Assembly: GCF_000021325.1 (NCBI RefSeq)
Contig: NC_011365.1
Span: 2,694,001 to 2,758,000, forward strand
Reading direction: 5' to 3'
DNA: 64,000 nucleotides
Source of the DNA: Gluconacetobacter diazotrophicus PA1 5
GTDB taxonomy: Bacteria; Pseudomonadota; Alphaproteobacteria; Acetobacterales; Acetobacteraceae
This document shows positions 47,921-55,832 of the stretch, in pieces. Position 1 is the stretch's first letter, and every line of letters begins with the position of its first letter. The position numbers and the translations under genes are program-made. A model generated the notes under the pieces. It was not told the DNA's origin, searched no databases, and saw only the letters and a list, made by a program, of their open reading frames with translations.

Positions 47921-49324
47921 ATGTCCGAGACGATCGAGAAAACTGAGGAATGCGCCGCGCATGTCGCGGAAACGTCGCTGGTGTTGCGTGTGTGTCGCGC
48001 GGATGGAACGAGCCGGCCGGGATTTGCATGGCCGGATCAGGTCGGTGCTGAAATCGTCGCGCCGGACTGGAGCGCAGTCAAGGAATGCGGTCATGGACTG
48101 CATGGCTGGCTCTACGGCCAGGGCGATCACTCGTGTGTCGATTACTGGCGGAACGACGATGCGCGCTGGTACGTCCTGGAGGTGCGGAATACCGATTTGG
48201 TCATGCTCGGCGGGAAATGCAAATTCCCGCGTGCGATCGTTCGATTCATCGGAAGTATGCGCGAGGCTGCCGCTTTCATCCGCGCTAACGAAACGAAGGC
48301 GCAGACCGTTGCCGTTATCGGTGCGGAGATCTCCGTTGGGGATAGGGAGTCCTGCATCGTTGGTTCTCTCGGCACGGCCACGGCGGGCATTCGCGGCGCG
48401 GCCACGGCGGGCAATCGCGGCACGGCCACGGCGGGCGATAGCGGCACGGCCACGGCGGGCGATAGCGGCACGGCCACGGCGGGCAATCGCGGCACGGCCA
48501 CGGCGGGCATTCGCGGCACGGCCACGGCGGGCAATCGCGGCGCGGCCACGGCGGGCGATGGCGGCACGGCCACGGCGGGCAATCGCGGCACGGCCACGGC
48601 GGGCGATAGCGGCACGGCCACGGCGGGCTATGGCGGCGCGGCCACGGCGGGCGATATCGGCACGGCCACGGCGGGCGATAGCGGCACGGCCACGGCGGGC
48701 AATCGCGGCACGGCCACGGCGGGCAATGGCGGCGCGGCCACGGCGGGCATTCGCGGCACGGCCACGGCGGGCGATAGCGGCACGGCCACGGCGGGCAATC
48801 GCGGCGCGGCCACGGCGGGCGATAGCGGCACGGCCACGGCGGGCTATGGCGGCACGGCCACGGCGGGCGATAGCGGCACGGCCACGGCGGGCAATCGCGG
48901 CACGGCCACGGCGGGCGATAGCGGCACGGCCACGGCGGGCATTCGCGGCACGGCCACGGCGGGCGATAGCGGCACGGCCACGGCGGGCAATCGCGGCGCG
49001 GCCACGGCGGGCGATAGCGGCACGGCCACGGCGGGCTATGGCGGCACGGCCACGGCGGGCGATAGCGGCACGGCCACGGCGGGCAATCGCGGCACGGCCA
49101 CGGCGGGCGATAGCGGCACGGCCACGGCGGGCTATGGCGGCACGGCCACGGCGGGCGATGGCGGCACGGCCACGGCGGGCGATCATGGCGAAATCCGCAT
49201 TCGTTATCGGGATACAAAATCCGAACGATATCGAACTGTTGTCGGATATGTCGGCGAAGACGGAATCAAGCCGAACGTGAAATACCGCCTGAACGCGGAT
49301 CATAAGTTTTCCGAAGAACCCTGA
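47921..49324 (+). CDS. DUF7666-like protein with 34-repeat TxT octapeptide solenoid (ice-nucleation-like)
   Basis: 467 aa. Residues 20-130 are the same N-terminal domain as in the previous gene (LVLRVCRADGTSRPGFAWPD, APDWSAVKECGHGLHGWLYG, LGGKCKFPRAIVRFIGSMRE). Residues 151-422 are 34 consecutive octads G-(T/A)-A-T-A-G-x-x. The C-terminal cap (423-467) is IRIRYRDTKSERYRTVVGYV then PNVKYRLNADHKF. The register T-A-T-A-G-Y/D/N-G/S/R matches the T-x-T, AGYGS consensus of bacterial ice-nucleation proteins, which build a beta-solenoid. It has no signal peptide, so it is cytoplasmic unless lysis releases it. Early expression, under the operator pair at 47.0 kb, is inferred. Confidence 0.85.
   Translation: MSETIEKTEECAAHVAETSLVLRVCRADGTSRPGFAWPDQVGAEIVAPDWSAVKECGHGLHGWLYGQGDHSCVDYWRNDDARWYVLEVRNTDLVMLGGKCKFPRAIVRFIGSMREAAAFIRANETKAQTVAVIGAEISVGDRESCIVGSLGTATAGIRGAATAGNRGTATAGDSGTATAGDSGTATAGNRGTATAGIRGTATAGNRGAATAGDGGTATAGNRGTATAGDSGTATAGYGGAATAGDIGTATAGDSGTATAGNRGTATAGNGGAATAGIRGTATAGDSGTATAGNRGAATAGDSGTATAGYGGTATAGDSGTATAGNRGTATAGDSGTATAGIRGTATAGDSGTATAGNRGAATAGDSGTATAGYGGTATAGDSGTATAGNRGTATAGDSGTATAGYGGTATAGDGGTATAGDHGEIRIRYRDTKSERYRTVVGYVGEDGIKPNVKYRLNADHKFSEEP
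48371..49186 (+). repeat. 24-bp tandem array, 34 units
   Basis: 34 units of 24 bp, no spacer, unit ggc(a/g)cggccacggcgggc plus six variable bases. The first 18 bases vary only at one position (acg 28 times, gcg 6 times). The last two codons vary: GATAGC 12, AATCGC 9, ATTCGC 4, TATGGC 4, GATGGC 2, and GATATC, AATGGC and GATCAT once each. Units 17-23 equal units 25-31 (a 192-bp higher-order repeat). It is not a CRISPR: no spacers and it is in frame inside a gene. Confidence 0.95.
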
Positions 49325-49329
49325 TCCCA

Positions 49330-49360
49330 CCATACGCATCAGCCCCGCGCGGGCTGGTGA
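49330..49360 (+). repeat. 31-bp intergenic repeat with hairpin (copy 2)
   Basis: Identical to 47865-47895, after the long repeat protein and before the coiled-coil gene. A further, different hairpin (CCCGGTC-TGCG-GACCGGG, about 50526) follows the next gene, so each early gene here ends in a short dyad. Confidence 0.7.
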
Positions 49361-49391
49361 CATGGCCGGATTACCAAGAGGCAAGGAAGAA

Positions 49392-50510
49392 ATGACACAA
49401 AACGAAAATGCGCTGACGATTATTCAGGCTCTGACGCCACAGGATGTGTTCGGAAAGGTCAACAGCGCCGAGGACATCCTCTCCAAGCTGGAAGCGGACG
49501 TGCGCGCGATTCCGATCGATGTGACGACGGAAAAGGGACGGAAGCACTGCAAGTCCGTGGCCTATCAGGTTGCCCGGTCGAAGACCGCGCTCGACGACAT
49601 GGGGAAGCAGGTCCAGGCAGATGCAAAGGCTATCGTGGATCGGGTGAACGCGGAACGGCGAACCATTCGTGAGCGCCTGGACGCGCTCAGCGCCGAAGTA
49701 CGCAAGCCGGTTGATGAGTTTGAAGCACGCGAGACGGAGCGCGTCGATGGGCACAAGGCCGCGATCATTGAGATCGAGGCCCTTGTACGGTTTGATGGCG
49801 ATCCGACCGAGGCTGTCGTCGAGGCTCATTCGATCGCTCTGGATCTGGCTGCTCAGCGGGATTTCGAGGAATTTTCCGGCCGCGCGACGCAGGCGATCGA
49901 CCAGGCGCGTTCGACGTTGAATGCGCATGCTGTCGCGGCGAAGGCCCGGCGCATCGAAACGGAAGAAGCCGCGCGACAAGCCACAATCCGCGCCGAGGAA
50001 GAGCGCAAGGCGGCAGCCTCGGCCCAGGCGCAACGCGAAGCTGAGATTGCCCGACAGGCTGCCGAACAGGCGCGTCGCGATGCTGAAGAAGCCGCCGCAC
50101 GGGAATTGGCGGCCTCAGAACAGCGTCGGCGCGATGACGAGGCGCGGGCCATGGCCGAGCAGCAGCGCATCGAGCAGGAGAAGCGCGACGCGATCGAGGC
50201 TGCCCGGCGCGCAGAAGAGGCGCACAAGGCCGAGATCGAGGCGGCGAAACACCGCGCGCAGGCCGCAGCCGAACGGGCCGAGCGTGACCGCGTCGCAGCC
50301 GTCGAGGCCGAACGCCAGCGCGTGGCCGATGAAGCAGCTCGTCAGCGTGCTAAGGACGAGCGCCGGGCCCAGAACCGCGCGCATTGCTCGCGGATCAACA
50401 ATGAGGCTCTGGCCGCAATCACCGCGCTGGGCATCGAGGTCATTCCTGCAAAAGCACTGATCGGCCTGATCGCCAAGGGACAGATCCCGCACGTCACCAT
50501 CACCTACTGA
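49392..50510 (+). CDS. Early coiled-coil phage protein
   Basis: 372 aa from ATG 49392 (AGGCAAGGAAG site upstream). The N-terminal domain (about 1-180) is helical and mixed charge: DILSKLEADVRAIPIDVTTE, VAYQVARSKTALDDMGKQVQ. Then about 150 residues of uninterrupted Ala/Glu/Arg coiled coil, and a C-terminal globular end (NNEALAAITALGIEVIPAKA then LIGLIAKGQIPHVTITY). Proteins with this end are common next to phage recombination genes; DUF1351-like behaviour is possible. Role in DNA metabolism is inferred from context. Confidence 0.78.
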   Translation: MTQNENALTIIQALTPQDVFGKVNSAEDILSKLEADVRAIPIDVTTEKGRKHCKSVAYQVARSKTALDDMGKQVQADAKAIVDRVNAERRTIRERLDALSAEVRKPVDEFEARETERVDGHKAAIIEIEALVRFDGDPTEAVVEAHSIALDLAAQRDFEEFSGRATQAIDQARSTLNAHAVAAKARRIETEEAARQATIRAEEERKAAASAQAQREAEIARQAAEQARRDAEEAAARELAASEQRRRDDEARAMAEQQRIEQEKRDAIEAARRAEEAHKAEIEAAKHRAQAAAERAERDRVAAVEAERQRVADEAARQRAKDERRAQNRAHCSRINNEALAAITALGIEVIPAKALIGLIAKGQIPHVTITY

Positions 50511-50585
50511 TCCCTCCGTGGGACCCGGTCTGCGGACCGGGCCTTGTGGCCGGATTGGCCGAGAATCAACCAGGGGGATTTCGAA

Positions 50586-50885
50586 ATGCCCTATCCCGAA
50601 GGAATGGCGTCGTCGAGCACGGCGCCGAACCATCCGTATCCGGGGAAGACGCACCTGAGCAATTCATTTAGGGAATGCGCTTGGAAGGACATGGATCTTG
50701 TCGAGGGGAGCACAAAGATCCTGCGTGCTGCCCGAAAGGAAATCGAGGCGCTGGTGAAGGCTGCGCCGTGCCAGGGCTACCCGACGCCGCTCTACGCTGA
50801 CCAGGATCTGCTTCCGGCGATTGATGAGGCGCTGGAGATGTTGGAGAGCGACGGCGGCCTGATCGAAAGGGTGGCGGGGATATGA
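50586..50885 (+). CDS. Small early phage protein
   Basis: 99 aa from ATG 50586 with an AGGGGGATT site. LVEGSTKILRAARKEIEALV and TPLYADQDLLPAIDEALEML are helices; unknown fold. The gap 50511-50585 holds the hairpin CCCGGTC-TGCG-GACCGGG. Stop overlaps the next start (ATGA). Confidence 0.65.
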   Translation: MPYPEGMASSSTAPNHPYPGKTHLSNSFRECAWKDMDLVEGSTKILRAARKEIEALVKAAPCQGYPTPLYADQDLLPAIDEALEMLESDGGLIERVAGI

Positions 50886-51160
50886 ACGATTTTTCAGAAT
50901 CAATGGATAAGTGGCGCGTCATTAATGGATCTGACCCGGCGATACTTGCCGCACACCTTATTTGCCGGCCTCATATAGCGTTCAAACCCACTATCACCGT
51001 TGATGGTGACAAATGGTGCGCCCTGTACGGCGAAAACCTCCAGGAGGGGATTTCCGGGTTTGGCGACACGCCAGCGCAGGCATGCGCGGCATTCGACAAG
51101 GCATGGCGCGAGAGCCTGACGCCTGCCGCGAGTGTTGCTCGCAAGGGAAGCGCAGCATGA
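50882..51160 (+). CDS. Small early phage protein
   Basis: 92 aa. HIAFKPTITVDGDKWCALYG, then LQEGISGFGDTPAQACAAFD and KAWRES: a pattern of small proteins in early operons where one strand-rich part is followed by a helix (DGDKWCALYGENLQEGIAGFG-type). Function unknown; coupled to both neighbours by 4-bp overlaps. Confidence 0.68.
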   Translation: MNDFSESMDKWRVINGSDPAILAAHLICRPHIAFKPTITVDGDKWCALYGENLQEGISGFGDTPAQACAAFDKAWRESLTPAASVARKGSAA

Positions 51161-51369
51161 CCCACCACACGAACCACGCCGCGCGTCTGCTGGTCCTGCG
51201 GCGCCTTGCCTGGCAGGCGTACGAATCCGGCAATGCGGGAGACGTAGCGCGCATCCGGCGCGATATCGACGAGTCCGCACGGATCGTGCGCCGGGATCGC
51301 GCGCCGGTCGAGTTTCCGCCGGCGCCGGGATCTGTGTCTCTGCGGGTTTGCGGGAGGGTGGTGGTATGA
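51157..51369 (+). CDS. Small early phage protein
   Basis: 70 aa. Basic helical: AARLLVLRRLAWQAYESGNA, then GDVARIRRDIDESARIVRRD. Short beta end. Overlaps both neighbours (ATGA). Unknown. Confidence 0.55.
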   Translation: MTHHTNHAARLLVLRRLAWQAYESGNAGDVARIRRDIDESARIVRRDRAPVEFPPAPGSVSLRVCGRVVV

Positions 51370-52250
51370 CGCTCATCACGAAACCAGGCATCTACGACAT
51401 GCCCGAGCGGGATTACCATGCTGACCCGTGCCCGGCTCCCAGCCTGTCGAACAGCGTCGCGCGCGTGCTTCTGGACGAAAGCCCGATGCACGCCCGGCAC
51501 GCGCATCCGCGCCTGAACGCAGATCGCGCCGAGACCGAGGTCACGGAAACGATGCGCATGGGGACCGCGCTCCATTCCTTGTTGCTGGGAAAGGGGGCTC
51601 GCGTCATCGAGGTGAAGTTCGATGATTATCGCAAGGGCGCGGCGAAAGAGGTCAAGGATGCTGCCGAAGAAAGCGGCCTCGTTCCCCTTCTGAGCAAGAA
51701 TTTCGATGCCATCCACAAGGTTTCTGAATGCGCGCTGGCCCAGATGCGCGCCCACCCGGACCTGGGCGAATTCTTCGGGCCGGGCCAGTCCGAAGCCGTG
51801 ATCGCATGGCAGGAAGATGGCATCTGGTGCCGGGGGATGGTGGACCGCCTGCCGGCCGATCTGAGTGCGCCAGCTTTCGACCTGAAGGGCACGATGCTGT
51901 CGGCCAGCCCCACCCAGTGGGATCGGCGCATGGTCAGCGCCTATCGCACCCAGGACCGGTTTTACGCGCGTGGACTGCGCGCAATCGAGGGGCGATGGCG
52001 GCCTGCAATGCGGTTCATCATCGTCGAGATGAAGGCACCATACGCCATCTCCGTCATGACACCGGCTCCGTCATTGCAGGAACTGGCAACGGTTGATGTC
52101 GAGCGCGCAATCGCCGGGTGGAAAAGCTGCATGCAGTCGGGCGAATGGCCCGGATACCCGCACACCGCGCATATCGAGGCGCCGGCATGGCTGCTGCGCG
52201 CCCATGAAGAACAGCAGATGCGCGACGACGCGCTGGAGTTTGCACAATGA
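51366..52250 (+). CDS. PD-(D/E)XK exonuclease (RecE/DUF3799-like)
   Basis: 294 aa from ATG 51366. The family start GIYDMPERDYHADPCPAPSL then SNSVARVLLDESPMHARHAH; MRMGTALHSLLLGKGARV; catalytic region EAVIAWQEDGIWCRGMVDRL (conserved E and D), then FDLKGTMLSASPTQWDRRMV (D-x-K), and YRTQDRFYARGLRAI. It is the 5'-3' exonuclease of a phage recombination pair with the next gene. 4-bp overlap with it. Confidence 0.88.
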   Translation: MTLITKPGIYDMPERDYHADPCPAPSLSNSVARVLLDESPMHARHAHPRLNADRAETEVTETMRMGTALHSLLLGKGARVIEVKFDDYRKGAAKEVKDAAEESGLVPLLSKNFDAIHKVSECALAQMRAHPDLGEFFGPGQSEAVIAWQEDGIWCRGMVDRLPADLSAPAFDLKGTMLSASPTQWDRRMVSAYRTQDRFYARGLRAIEGRWRPAMRFIIVEMKAPYAISVMTPAPSLQELATVDVERAIAGWKSCMQSGEWPGYPHTAHIEAPAWLLRAHEEQQMRDDALEFAQ

Positions 52251-53281
52251 CGTTCACCATCCGCCCGGCCGTTCGCGGCAAGATCGGTCTTCTGTTCGGC
52301 ATCGCCGGCGCGTCTGGTTCCGGAAAGACGTTCTCGGCCCTGACCCTCGCGGAGGGGATCAAGGGAGAGAATGGAAAGATAGCGGTCATCGACACCGAGG
52401 CCGGCCGCGCTCTTCACTATGCCCCCAAACCGGGCGACAAGGCCGATCCGTCCAAGGGCACCTTCGATTTTCTGCACCTGGACTTCCCAGCGCCGTTTAC
52501 CCCGCAACGCTATATCGAGGCGATCCAGGCGGCTGAGCAGGCCGGCGCGACGGTGATCGTGATCGACAGCATGTCGCACGAATGGGACGGCGAAGGCGGC
52601 TGCTCCGATATGGCTGAACAGGCAGCGATTGCCGCTGCGACCGATCGCAATGGAACCTTCCACGCATGGAAAGTTGAGTCCATGACCGCGCCAAGCTGGA
52701 AGAAGCCGAAGCAGGCCCACAAGCGGATGATGGCGCGTCTGATCCAGACGCGGACCCATCTGATCTTCTGCTTGCGTGCGCAGGAGAAGATCAAGTTCGA
52801 GAAGGTCGTGGATGAGAAGACAGGAAAGGCGAAGACCGAAATCCGCCATCTCGGCTTCATGCCGATCTGCGAGAAGTCGTTCATGTTCGAACTATCCGGG
52901 TCGATGACCATGCATCCGGAGACGCCTGGCGAGCCCCGTTATGACCTACCGCGCAAGCTGAACCACGAACTCCAGGCCATTTTCTCGGCTGGTGAGCGCA
53001 TCACGTTCGACAAAGGGATTCGGTTGCGCCATTGGGCAGAGACAGGTGAGGATCGGCCTCCAGTCGATCATGATGCCGAGAACGCGCGCGACTTGGTTGA
53101 GGCGATCCAGGATGCCGACCAGGAAAAGCTCCAGCGCATCACGTCGAATCCGAAGACGATTCAGTTCCGGAAGTATCTTTCGGAAAATCGCACTGATCTT
53201 GCGGAGCGCGTCGACTTAGCAGTGCAGGCAGCGCTGGATGGCTTCAGCAGTGAAGACGATGACGGGGAGATCGCAGCATGA
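52247..53281 (+). CDS. RecA-like ATPase / Sak4-type annealing protein
   Basis: 344 aa. Walker A FGIAGASGSGKTFSALTLAE (about 18-37), IAVIDTEAGRALHYAPKPGD, Walker B ATVIVIDSMSHEWDGEGG, and a RecA-fold body with RTHLIFCLRAQEKIKFEKVV. The C-terminal part is charged (HDAENARDLVEAIQDADQEK). Phage proteins of this type (Sak4-like, AAA_24) act as single-strand annealing recombinases with an exonuclease partner, here encoded immediately upstream. Confidence 0.87.
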   Translation: MTFTIRPAVRGKIGLLFGIAGASGSGKTFSALTLAEGIKGENGKIAVIDTEAGRALHYAPKPGDKADPSKGTFDFLHLDFPAPFTPQRYIEAIQAAEQAGATVIVIDSMSHEWDGEGGCSDMAEQAAIAAATDRNGTFHAWKVESMTAPSWKKPKQAHKRMMARLIQTRTHLIFCLRAQEKIKFEKVVDEKTGKAKTEIRHLGFMPICEKSFMFELSGSMTMHPETPGEPRYDLPRKLNHELQAIFSAGERITFDKGIRLRHWAETGEDRPPVDHDAENARDLVEAIQDADQEKLQRITSNPKTIQFRKYLSENRTDLAERVDLAVQAALDGFSSEDDDGEIAA

Positions 53282-53538
53282 CCCCCGCCACCGAAACCGT
53301 CATCGTCCCGCGCCGCGAACTGGACACAACGGCGGCGCTGGTCCGGCTGATCGAGTGCGCGGTCGCGATTGCGGCCCGGGGCGGCCGACGCACGGGATTC
53401 GATGCGACCGATCTGGACGCGGCATATCGGCTTTCTCGCAGCGCCCTCATGCGCGAGGTCGAGGGGCGGCGTGATCCCGGTCCTGTCATTCGGCGGCCGT
53501 TTCGTTCGCGTCGGGCCGCTGTGGGAGGGGTGCTGTGA
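53278..53538 (+). CDS. Small early phage protein
   Basis: 86 aa. VIVPRRELDTTAALVRLIEC then AVAIAARGGRRTGFDATDLD and a basic end. It overlaps the ATPase stop (ATGA), perhaps an accessory. No family recognised. Confidence 0.55.
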   Translation: MTPATETVIVPRRELDTTAALVRLIECAVAIAARGGRRTGFDATDLDAAYRLSRSALMREVEGRRDPGPVIRRPFRSRRAAVGGVL

Positions 53539-53765
53539 CCGAGCATCCCTGCCACGCCTATCTGCCGGGAGGCCTGGCCGAGATGGGCGACATCTCCGAC
53601 GCGGCCGAGCCGCCGATGGATATGCCCTACGACGAGTGGCTGCGGTGCGTGCGCGTGATCGTAGGGCTTTTTGCCGTAGTTGATGACGGACTGATGCGCC
53701 GGCTGCATGCGGATGGTGTGCCGCCCGGCGATGCCGCGATGGAGGTTCGTGATGTTGTGTTCTGA
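53535..53765 (+). CDS. Small early phage protein
   Basis: 76 aa, acidic: DISDAAEPPMDMPYDEWLRC, then VRVIVGLFAVVDDGLMRRLH. Looks like a small globular helical protein. 4-bp overlap with the preceding gene; the following 53766-53864 gap has no gene. Unknown. Confidence 0.55.
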   Translation: MTEHPCHAYLPGGLAEMGDISDAAEPPMDMPYDEWLRCVRVIVGLFAVVDDGLMRRLHADGVPPGDAAMEVRDVVF

Positions 53766-53864
53766 TCTGAGCGTCGCATCTAAGCAGGCATCCACCCAGT
53801 TGTCCCAAACAAACCGCGTCACCGCCCTCGATCGGGCGTCGGTGATCGCTGCGGAGTGATGATG

Positions 53865-54620
53865 ATGGCAGAGAATAGCGGAATCGAGTGGACCGACCAT
53901 ACGTTCAATCCGTGGGTTGGTTGCACCAAAATTAGCCCGGCATGCGACCATTGCTATGCGGAGGCGTGGGACCTTCGGTTCGGCGGTCACCGCTGGGGTT
54001 CTGGCGCTGACAGACGGCGCACCAAGACGTGGGGCCAGCCTGTCCGGTGGAACCGGCAGGCGGCTGGTGTGGCAGCGAGAAGGCCGCGCGTCTTTTGCGC
54101 CAGCCTTGCGGACGTGTTCGACAATCATCGCAGTATTGATGATGGATGGCGTCGCGACCTCTGGGCGTTGATCCGGCAGACGACGTACCTTGATTGGCTG
54201 TTGCTCACGAAGCGACCCCAGAACGTAGCGCGATATCTTCCTAGCGATTGGGGCACGGGCTATCCCAACGTCTGGCTGGGCACGACAGTCGAGAACCAGG
54301 TGGAGCATGATCGCCGAGTGCCCATCCTGACCGCGATTCCAGCCGCAATCCGCTTTCTGTCCATGGAGCCTCTGCTTGGCCCGGTCGATCTAGGGGGCGC
54401 CGAGGGTCTGCACTGGGTGATCGCCGGCGGCGAGAGTGGGTCGCAGCATCGGCCAACCGATCCGGATTGGTTTCGGAGCCTGCGCGACCAATGCGCGGTC
54501 GTCGATGTTCCGTTCCTTTTCAAGCAGTGGTCGGGACGAAACCAAGCCGAGATTAAGGCCAAGGGCCGACTGCTCGATGGCACGCTTCATGACAGCTACC
54601 CGGAGGCTCGCGAGATATGA
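53865..54620 (+). CDS. DUF5131 / phage Gp37-Gp68-like protein (radical-SAM-like Cys motif)
   Basis: 251 aa from ATG 53865 (GGAG 8 nt upstream; in-frame GTG/ATGs run from 53856). Family signature: SGIEWTDHTFNPWVGCTKIS, then the Cys set C-x6-C-x2-C (CTKISPACDHC) followed by YAEAWDLRFGG. Later: RVFCASLADVFDN, WLLLTKRPQNVARYLP, NVWLGTTVENQ, FLSMEPLLGPV, VIAGGESGSQHRP and VPFLFKQWSGR. The Cys pattern may bind an Fe-S cluster as in radical SAM-type enzymes. The substrate is not known; a role in modifying DNA/RNA or host takeover is often suggested. Complete. Confidence 0.88.
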   Translation: MAENSGIEWTDHTFNPWVGCTKISPACDHCYAEAWDLRFGGHRWGSGADRRRTKTWGQPVRWNRQAAGVAARRPRVFCASLADVFDNHRSIDDGWRRDLWALIRQTTYLDWLLLTKRPQNVARYLPSDWGTGYPNVWLGTTVENQVEHDRRVPILTAIPAAIRFLSMEPLLGPVDLGGAEGLHWVIAGGESGSQHRPTDPDWFRSLRDQCAVVDVPFLFKQWSGRNQAEIKAKGRLLDGTLHDSYPEAREI

Positions 54621-55120
54621 CCGAACGAGAACAGACACGCTACCTGGTGACGCTGCCTCTGACGGATGAGCAGGCGGACATCTTGTCCATGGGGATGGAC
54701 GCCATGTATGCCGATATCACGGATGGGTTCAGCAAGAGGCTGATGGCTATCGGCACTCCGGTCCCGGAGAGCGGATTGGAGATGGTCGCATGGGGGCTGG
54801 AAGGCGATGCTCAGCCCGGAAAAAGTTTCATTGCATGGCCCAGACCGCCATGCAGCGTCGATATGTGGAATGTCGCCCTTGTCCGCCGCACCGATGCTGA
54901 AGCCCTGATCGCTGCCCGTGACGCCGAGATCGCGGAACTGCGCGCGCGGCTGGAGACGATCGCGCAGGAGACGCGAGAGGCGTGCGCGAAAATCATCGAG
55001 CAGAACGTCGAGGCTACCGCCCTCAGAGGCGGCCGGCGCTTCCTGCTGCCGAGGACTGATGGAGATCAGGTCGCGCTTGCGTATGCCGCCGCCATCCGTA
55101 GCGCGGGAGAGAAGGTATGA
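54617..55120 (+). CDS. Early phage protein, unknown
   Basis: 167 aa. The N-terminal half (RYLVTLPLTDEQADILSMGM) looks globular. The C-terminal half contains a coiled coil (DAEALIAARDAEIAELRARL, then ETIAQETREACAKIIEQNVE) ending in DQVALAYAAAIRS, a typical end of small phage early proteins of the EAxxLRA type. ATGA overlaps at both ends. Confidence 0.65.
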   Translation: MTEREQTRYLVTLPLTDEQADILSMGMDAMYADITDGFSKRLMAIGTPVPESGLEMVAWGLEGDAQPGKSFIAWPRPPCSVDMWNVALVRRTDAEALIAARDAEIAELRARLETIAQETREACAKIIEQNVEATALRGGRRFLLPRTDGDQVALAYAAAIRSAGEKV

Positions 55121-55314
55121 GCGACCCCTGCGCCTGCATGGGCTGGCCCGTGGACATCATCTGGCGTGATCGCGCGCGATGCGTCGTCAGCGCCCACCGA
55201 TGCACGCGCTGTGGTGCGTCGTGGGGCGCGGACAGTGCGGCGGACAGGCCGATTTCCAATCTGGACCTGTCGCGTCGCGAGAGTAAAGCCATCAAGCAGG
55301 GAGATGCCCCATGA
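55117..55314 (+). CDS. Small zinc-ribbon-like protein
   Basis: 65 aa. Cys/His-rich: DPCACMGWPVDIIWRDRARC, then VVSAHRCTRCGASWGADSAA (C-x2-C). Possible zinc binding, early operon. ATGA overlaps on both sides. Confidence 0.58.
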   Translation: MSDPCACMGWPVDIIWRDRARCVVSAHRCTRCGASWGADSAADRPISNLDLSRRESKAIKQGDAP

Positions 55315-55832
55315 CCCAGAACAGAACGCGGGAAGAGCAGATCATCGCGTTGCGGAAGGATATAAACATCCGCAGGTCGGCATACGGCGAAACTGCTGAG
55401 ATTCATATCCTCGAAGCCGAGGCCCGCGCCACGTCCGAACTCCGCGCCGAGAACGAGCGGTTGCAGGAGGCGCTAAGTCCGTTCGCGAACGCCGCCAGCT
55501 TTTTCGACGCCGATGGCAACGACTTCGAGCGAGACTACGAGGACGGCTTCACGCTCGGCGACCCAGACGAAGAGGATGTGCGGAATTCCCTGACGGTCGG
55601 CGATCTTCGCAAGGCATTGGCCGCCATTTCCTCTACACAGACTGCTTGGCGGACCGATCGGGACCGGATGAATTGGCTAGAGAAAAAAGAGAGGTGCTCT
55701 GTGGAGCGCGATGTGCGCGGGACGGTCAAAGTAACAGCCATCGCATCAAGGCGAGGGGTCTGGAGTGAAGATGACACCCTCCGTGCCGCCATCGACGCCG
55801 CCATGGACCGGGAGGAGCGGGGCGATGCATAA
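55311..55832 (+). CDS. Early phage protein with coiled coil
   Basis: 173 aa. N-terminal helix (RTREEQIIALRKDINIRRSA, then EARATSELRAENERLQEALS), central acidic region (FFDADGNDFERDYEDGFTLG), C-terminal alpha-beta part (RDRMNWLEKKERCSVERDVR then GVWSEDDTLRAAIDAAM). The ALSPFA.AA...D segment is common in small phage proteins that start with a coiled coil. Unknown function. Confidence 0.65.
   Translation: MTQNRTREEQIIALRKDINIRRSAYGETAEIHILEAEARATSELRAENERLQEALSPFANAASFFDADGNDFERDYEDGFTLGDPDEEDVRNSLTVGDLRKALAAISSTQTAWRTDRDRMNWLEKKERCSVERDVRGTVKVTAIASRRGVWSEDDTLRAAIDAAMDREERGDA

Noticed and set aside
48371-49186. The 24-bp array as a CRISPR
   Set aside because: Units follow each other with no spacers, the whole array is in frame in a conserved gene, and no cas genes are present.
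48371-49186. A diversity-generating retroelement target
   Set aside because: Variation is not limited to adenine positions of one terminal copy and no reverse transcriptase or template repeat is in the window.
47819-49384. Long leftward coding frames over the array (Arg/Ala-rich and Pro/Cys/Trp-rich)
   Set aside because: They arise from repeat periodicity, have no ribosome site and no conserved ends, and run against the operon.
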